Source: UBA7985 sp965661545 | Lineage (GTDB): Bacteria > Pseudomonadota > Alphaproteobacteria > UBA7985 | Reading direction: 5' to 3' | DNA length: 18,492 nt | NCBI GenBank assembly: GCA_965661545.1 | Contig: CBFIEF010000042.1 | Coordinates: 1-18,492, forward strand | Shown here: positions 15,673-18,492 of the stretch, one piece after another | Layout: each line of letters begins with the position of its first letter | How positions within the stretch are numbered: the first letter of the stretch is position 1 | Position numbers and translations under genes: made by a program | The notes under the pieces: generated by a model | What the model saw: the letters and a program-made list of their open reading frames with translations, nothing else | The model's database searches: none | Told to the model about the DNA's origin: nothing

Positions 15673-16110
15673 TTAGGCGGCGAAGTCGATCTCGTCGTCT
15701 TCCATCTCACCATCTTTCAGGTTCAAGGCCCGAATGAGGGAGTACACGCCATCTCTAATCGTCGGATCTTTGATTTCACCATAGTGGTGAACCAGACGCA
15801 GCTCGCGTTCGCTGAGCGCTGTTGGCGCCACTTGAGCGCGCGCGTGCAGATCGCTGCGTAGATTTGTAATGCTGGCAATGTCGTCGGACATGCCCTCGAA
15901 GAAATACGCAACCTCGACACCGACGATCCGGCCAATTTCCCAAAGACGAGAAGACGACATGCGGTTCATGCCCTTTTCGTACTTTTGGACTTGTTGGAAT
16001 GACAGGCCGAGAGCATTGGCCATATCTTCTTGGGTAATACCCAGACTGATTCTTCTTTGACGCAGACGCTGCCCCACAAACACGTCCACAGGATGTATAT
16101 CCTTAGCCAT
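15673..16110 (-). CDS. XRE-family regulator, PraR/PhrR-like
   Basis: The 145-residue cytoplasmic DNA-binding protein has a Cro/cI-type helix-turn-helix (about 14-70): GQRLRQRRISLGITQEDMA, then the recognition helix region SFQQVQKYEKGMNRM. The FQQ(V/I)QKYEKG(M/T)NR block and the following FFEG are typical of the alphaproteobacterial PraR/PhrR group. In rhizobia PraR is reported to repress quorum-sensing and adhesin genes. The C-terminal half (about 95-130, LSERELRLVHHYGEIKD) is helical and the tail is very acidic. The start at 16110 is preceded by GGGGAG at 5 nt; an upstream in-frame start 21 codons earlier is not. Targets here are unknown. Confidence 0.9.
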   Translation of the reverse strand: MAKDIHPVDVFVGQRLRQRRISLGITQEDMANALGLSFQQVQKYEKGMNRMSSSRLWEIGRIVGVEVAYFFEGMSDDIASITNLRSDLHARAQVAPTALSERELRLVHHYGEIKDPTIRDGVYSLIRALNLKDGEMEDDEIDFAA

Positions 16111-16242
16111 CACGGCTCCCCACTTTTCTTTAATAAAAGCAGCAGCACCCAATTTCATTTCGCGAATCTTCAAATATTTCCATTTGTAGTTTTGAAGCCC
16201 CCCTTAAAGACCCCAAAAACCAAATTCGCGCTTTGCTATAAG

Positions 16243-16276
16243 TTGCGCTGGTTCTTATGCGTTAAACCATACGCAA
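16243..16276. promoter_or_regulatory. Dyad-symmetric candidate operator upstream of the XRE gene
   Basis: ttgcg-c-tggtt (16243-16253) is mirrored by aacca-ta-cgcaa (16265-16276), two perfect 5-bp arm pairs around an 11-bp centre. It lies about 130-165 bp upstream of the XRE start codon. A dimeric HTH regulator could bind it and autoregulate, but that is inference. Confidence 0.35.
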
Positions 16277-16456
16277 TAGGTAGTCTAGTGTATTGGGCCT
16301 AATTTTAAGGCGATGTAGTATAAATATTTGGTTTTTATTATTAATTTTTACTTATTATTACTAAGTATATTTCGACGAGCCCAACGACCTCTTTACCTAA
16401 TTTGGTATAATTTTTTTTCTAATTCTATTGGAGGCCGCCGATCCTCTTAAGATGGC

Positions 16457-16493
16457 TTTTTCGAATTTTTTTCTCGTTTTCAGAGCATTTTTT
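16457..16493. other. Phased T-tracts, likely intrinsically curved DNA
   Basis: Runs of T at 16457-16461, 16466-16472, 16477-16480 and 16488-16493 repeat about every 10-12 bp, close to one helical turn. Such phasing of A/T-tracts produces static DNA curvature. It sits immediately after the mrp stop codon. Confidence 0.45.
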
Positions 16494-16505
16494 CCATTTA
16501 GGAAA

Positions 16506-17594
16506 TCAGATGAGTGAAATAATTTCATCTTTTAATTGCATATATGCACGCGACTGAGGTGTTTCAGCACTTTCCAAGACAACCGGCTTCCCCGTATCGG
16601 CCCCTTCGCGAATATCCATATTCAATGGAATTTCTCCCAAAATTTTGATTTGCTTCTGACTGGCCAGCCGCTCACCGGCGCCCTCACCAAAAATGTTGTG
16701 AAGTTTTCCGCAATTATCGCACATAAAACCGGACATGTTTTCTACCACTCCAAGTATGCGCGTTTGGACTTTTTCAAGCATTGAGACGCCCTTGAGGGCA
16801 TCGATCATCGCTAGATCCTGCGGAGTGGTCACAATGATAGCAGAATCGAGAGCGCTCTGCTGTGCCAGTGAAAGTTGTATATCGCCCGTTCCTGGTGGCA
16901 AATCGACGATCAAAACGTCCAGTCCACCGCCATCACCCCACAATGTAGAACCATAGAGTTGGAAGAGAGCGTTTTGGACCATAGGCCCACGCCAAACAGT
17001 AGCGCTGTCCTGCGGCACAAGGAAACCGATCGACATCAACTCCAAACCGTGGGCCTTGAGGGGGATCATCCGCTTCTTATCATCGAGATCTGGCTTGGCA
17101 TCCGCGCCCAGTCCAGACAGCAGCGGCACGCTTGGGCCATAGATATCGGCATCGAGGATACCAACACGCAGGCCGTCTTGCGCCATAGCAACCGCGAGAT
17201 TGTAGGCCGTCGTCGATTTACCCACGCCGCCCTTGCCCGAGGCCACGCCAAGAACGTGCTTTGCAGGTCGGGGAAGCTTCGCATCGGTGGGCTTGCGCCG
17301 CTCCGGTTCACCTTGCGGCTCGGACTGTGCTTGCTGGGGCTGCTGTGGCGGCTTCGATTGGGTCTGTGTGGTGGTGATGATCTGCGTACCCGTCACACCC
17401 GGCACAGCCTTCACGGCTTCCTCGACTGCGGCTTTAAGTGGCGCGAGGGCGCTGGCGCGGTCGGCAGGGGCTTCGAGGACCAATCGGATCAGTCCTTTAT
17501 CCTCTACCAAGCCTTGCACATAGCCGGAATCAAGGAGACCTTGTCCGTCTGGAGCCTTGATGCGGTTCAATACGTCGCGTACCTGATCAAGCAT
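16506..17594 (-). CDS. mrp: Mrp/ApbC family Fe-S cluster carrier ATPase
   Basis: Mrp/ApbC proteins bind an Fe-S cluster and deliver it to apo-enzymes in the cytoplasm, as P-loop dimers. From ATG 17594 the protein has 362 residues. An N-terminal MIP18-like domain (about 1-75) is joined by a Gln/Pro-rich linker (77-105) to the ATPase domain, with the deviant Walker A GKGGVGKST (120-128), DADIYGPS, and the switch region VDLPPGTGD. The cluster-binding CxxC is C292 and C295 in MCDNCGK. The ATG at 17594 has GTGAG 7 nt upstream; a second ATG two codons earlier (17600) is also possible. It is divergent from mobB over only about 60 bp. A window fumarase of the [4Fe-4S] type is a plausible kind of client. 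Confidence 0.95.
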   Translation of the reverse strand: MLDQVRDVLNRIKAPDGQGLLDSGYVQGLVEDKGLIRLVLEAPADRASALAPLKAAVEEAVKAVPGVTGTQIITTTQTQSKPPQQPQQAQSEPQGEPERRKPTDAKLPRPAKHVLGVASGKGGVGKSTTAYNLAVAMAQDGLRVGILDADIYGPSVPLLSGLGADAKPDLDDKKRMIPLKAHGLELMSIGFLVPQDSATVWRGPMVQNALFQLYGSTLWGDGGGLDVLIVDLPPGTGDIQLSLAQQSALDSAIIVTTPQDLAMIDALKGVSMLEKVQTRILGVVENMSGFMCDNCGKLHNIFGEGAGERLASQKQIKILGEIPLNMDIREGADTGKPVVLESAETPQSRAYMQLKDEIISLI

Positions 17595-17656
17595 AATCAT
17601 TCTCACCAAATGAAATTGAGTTCTCAGTGACTATAGAACGACCGCGAAAAGAAGGT

Positions 17657-18205
17657 ATGAGCAGCGTGGCAGAGCAGCCAAACGCCACAGCGCCTATCGT
17701 TATTGGTCTCGCCGGTTGGTCGGGAAGCGGGAAAACCAGTTTGGCGGTCAAGATGATCGCTCTGCTCAAAGCCAAGGGCTTGCGCGTCGCGACGATCAAA
17801 CACGCCCATCATGCTTTTGATGTTGATACACCCGGCAAAGACAGCTTCACCCATCGCGCGGCGGGCGCTGACGAGGTCTTGGTCGCCTCCAGCCGTCGTA
17901 TCGCACACATGATCGAAGCCCCACTGCCCGACGAAGACGATCGCCGGGCGCTTCAGCCCCTGCTGGACCGACTTGGAGCGGTGGATGCGGTGCTGGTCGA
18001 GGGGTTCAAGAATGCGCCGCACGCCAAGCTGGAAATCTACCGCGAGAGCGTGGGTAAACCCCGCCTGATGGGTCGTGTGCCCAACATCATTGCACTGGCC
18101 ACAACCGACGAAGCCTTGGCTGCGCACGCGTCAAGCGACGTACCAGCCTTCGACCTGGACCACCCTGAACTGTGGATCGATGCCCTGCTCGACCTGTTCC
18201 GCTAA
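17657..18205 (+). CDS. mobB: Molybdopterin-guanine dinucleotide biosynthesis protein MobB
   Basis: MobB is a GTP-binding P-loop protein that assists MobA in making the guanine dinucleotide form of the molybdenum cofactor; it is accessory rather than essential in E. coli. The P-loop is GWSGSGKT (20-27, counted from ATG 17657), followed by the family block VATIKHAHH...DTPGKDS and later LVEGFKNAPHAKLEIYR, both diagnostic. The ATG at 17657 is chosen, though AAGG is only 1 nt upstream; an in-frame GTG at 17627 would add ten unconserved residues. The stop codon overlaps that of the convergent aminotransferase gene. No mobA or other moa/moe gene is in the window. Confidence 0.92.
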   Translation: MSSVAEQPNATAPIVIGLAGWSGSGKTSLAVKMIALLKAKGLRVATIKHAHHAFDVDTPGKDSFTHRAAGADEVLVASSRRIAHMIEAPLPDEDDRRALQPLLDRLGAVDAVLVEGFKNAPHAKLEIYRESVGKPRLMGRVPNIIALATTDEALAAHASSDVPAFDLDHPELWIDALLDLFR

Positions 18206-18492
18206 GCGGACTTTGCGAAACCTTCAGTTACCCCGTGATTGGCCAAAAAGCCGCGGATGTTACGCAGCGCCTGACGAATACGGTGGGTGTTCTCGACGAG
18301 GCCGAGGCGGACAAAGCCCTCGCCTTCTTCACCAAAACCAACGCCTGGCGCAACGGCAACGTCGGCTTCTTGCAGCAGCATCTTAGTGAAATTCAAAACG
18401 CCCATATCCTTGAACTGGGGCGGAATGGCCGCCCAAACGAACATGGTTGCGGGCGGTGAAGGACACGTCCAGCCGCTGGCGTTCAAGCCATC
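18202..18492 (-). CDS. Class I/II aminotransferase, C-terminal part only
   Basis: Only the last 96 codons are in the window; the 5' part continues beyond position 18492. The visible end has the pattern of the AlaC/LL-diaminopimelate-aminotransferase-like group of PLP enzymes: PPATMFVWAAIP, then VAVAPGVGFGEEGEGFVRLGLVEN, in which the arginine of VRLGLVEN binds the substrate alpha-carboxylate, then the final helix HRIRQALRNIRGFL. The PLP lysine lies outside the window. Substrate (alanine, aspartate-family or other) cannot be decided. Its TAG stop (18204-18202) overlaps the mobB TAA. Confidence 0.88.
   Translation of the reverse strand, partial: DGLNASGWTCPSPPATMFVWAAIPPQFKDMGVLNFTKMLLQEADVAVAPGVGFGEEGEGFVRLGLVENTHRIRQALRNIRGFLANHGVTEGFAKSA

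Larger units (their letters stand above)
16111..16505. other. 395-bp AT-rich intergenic region
   Basis: This gap between mrp and the XRE gene (both minus) must hold the XRE promoter and the mrp 3' end. It is strongly AT-rich; 16321-16370 has only five G or C in 50 bases, in contrast to all flanking genes. It holds a dyad (16243-16276) and phased T-tracts (16457-16493). On the minus strand TATACT occurs at 16322-16317 and 16369-16364 as possible -10 elements, without clear -35 partners. No convincing ORF, tRNA or intrinsic terminator for mrp was found. Confidence 0.6.

Overview
The window reads as ordinary chromosome of an alphaproteobacterium. The evidence is a moderately high-GC, densely packed gene set, the clustered order of a Slt-type lytic transglycosylase, dapA and smpB, a PraR/PhrR-like XRE regulator, and a Mrp/ApbC with an N-terminal MIP18-like domain. 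The species cannot be told from the sequence. No rRNA, tRNA, CRISPR array, insertion sequence, prophage or integrase was seen.

Layout. 1-2305 (minus): class I [4Fe-4S] fumarase with a long hairpin after its stop, then a PaaI-type hotdog thioesterase starting at TTG. 2456-3645 (plus): a small unrecognised lipoprotein and a MAPEG-family membrane protein. 3674-5691 (minus): a probable two-gene unit, a FabH-like ketoacyl synthase followed by a MoxR-type AAA+ ATPase. 5692-6162 is a long leader region. 6163-9256 (plus): two tandem acidic proteins of the same design (N-terminal export-like segment, internal hydrophobic helix, one cadherin-like domain, a short RTX-like beta-roll, a cap), closed by a strong terminator. 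9372-10280 (minus): an adducin-like class II aldolase homologue followed 9 nt later by an unlisted 32-codon membrane-protein ORF. 10488-10940 (plus): a membrane-anchored protein of unknown function. 10967-12358 (minus): dapA then smpB, divergent from slt (12514-14550, plus). 14658-15662 (plus): a PLP-dependent threonine/serine dehydratase without an ACT domain. 15673-16110 (minus): the XRE regulator, preceded by an AT-rich 395-bp region with a dyad and phased T-tracts. 16506-17594 (minus): mrp, divergent from mobB (17657-18205, plus). mobB ends tail to tail with a class I/II aminotransferase that leaves the window.

Functionally most genes are housekeeping: TCA cycle, lysine and peptidoglycan precursor supply (dapA), cell-wall turnover (slt), ribosome rescue (smpB), Fe-S delivery (mrp), molybdenum cofactor (mobB), and amino-acid and fatty-acid metabolism. 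The accessory part is the 6163-9256 pair, which looks like two miniature relatives of the large type I-secreted RTX/BapA adhesins. No type I secretion genes lie in the window. It is the best candidate here for something undescribed. The presence about 6 kb away of a regulator from a family known in rhizobia to repress cadherin-like adhesins is suggestive, but nothing in the sequence proves a link.
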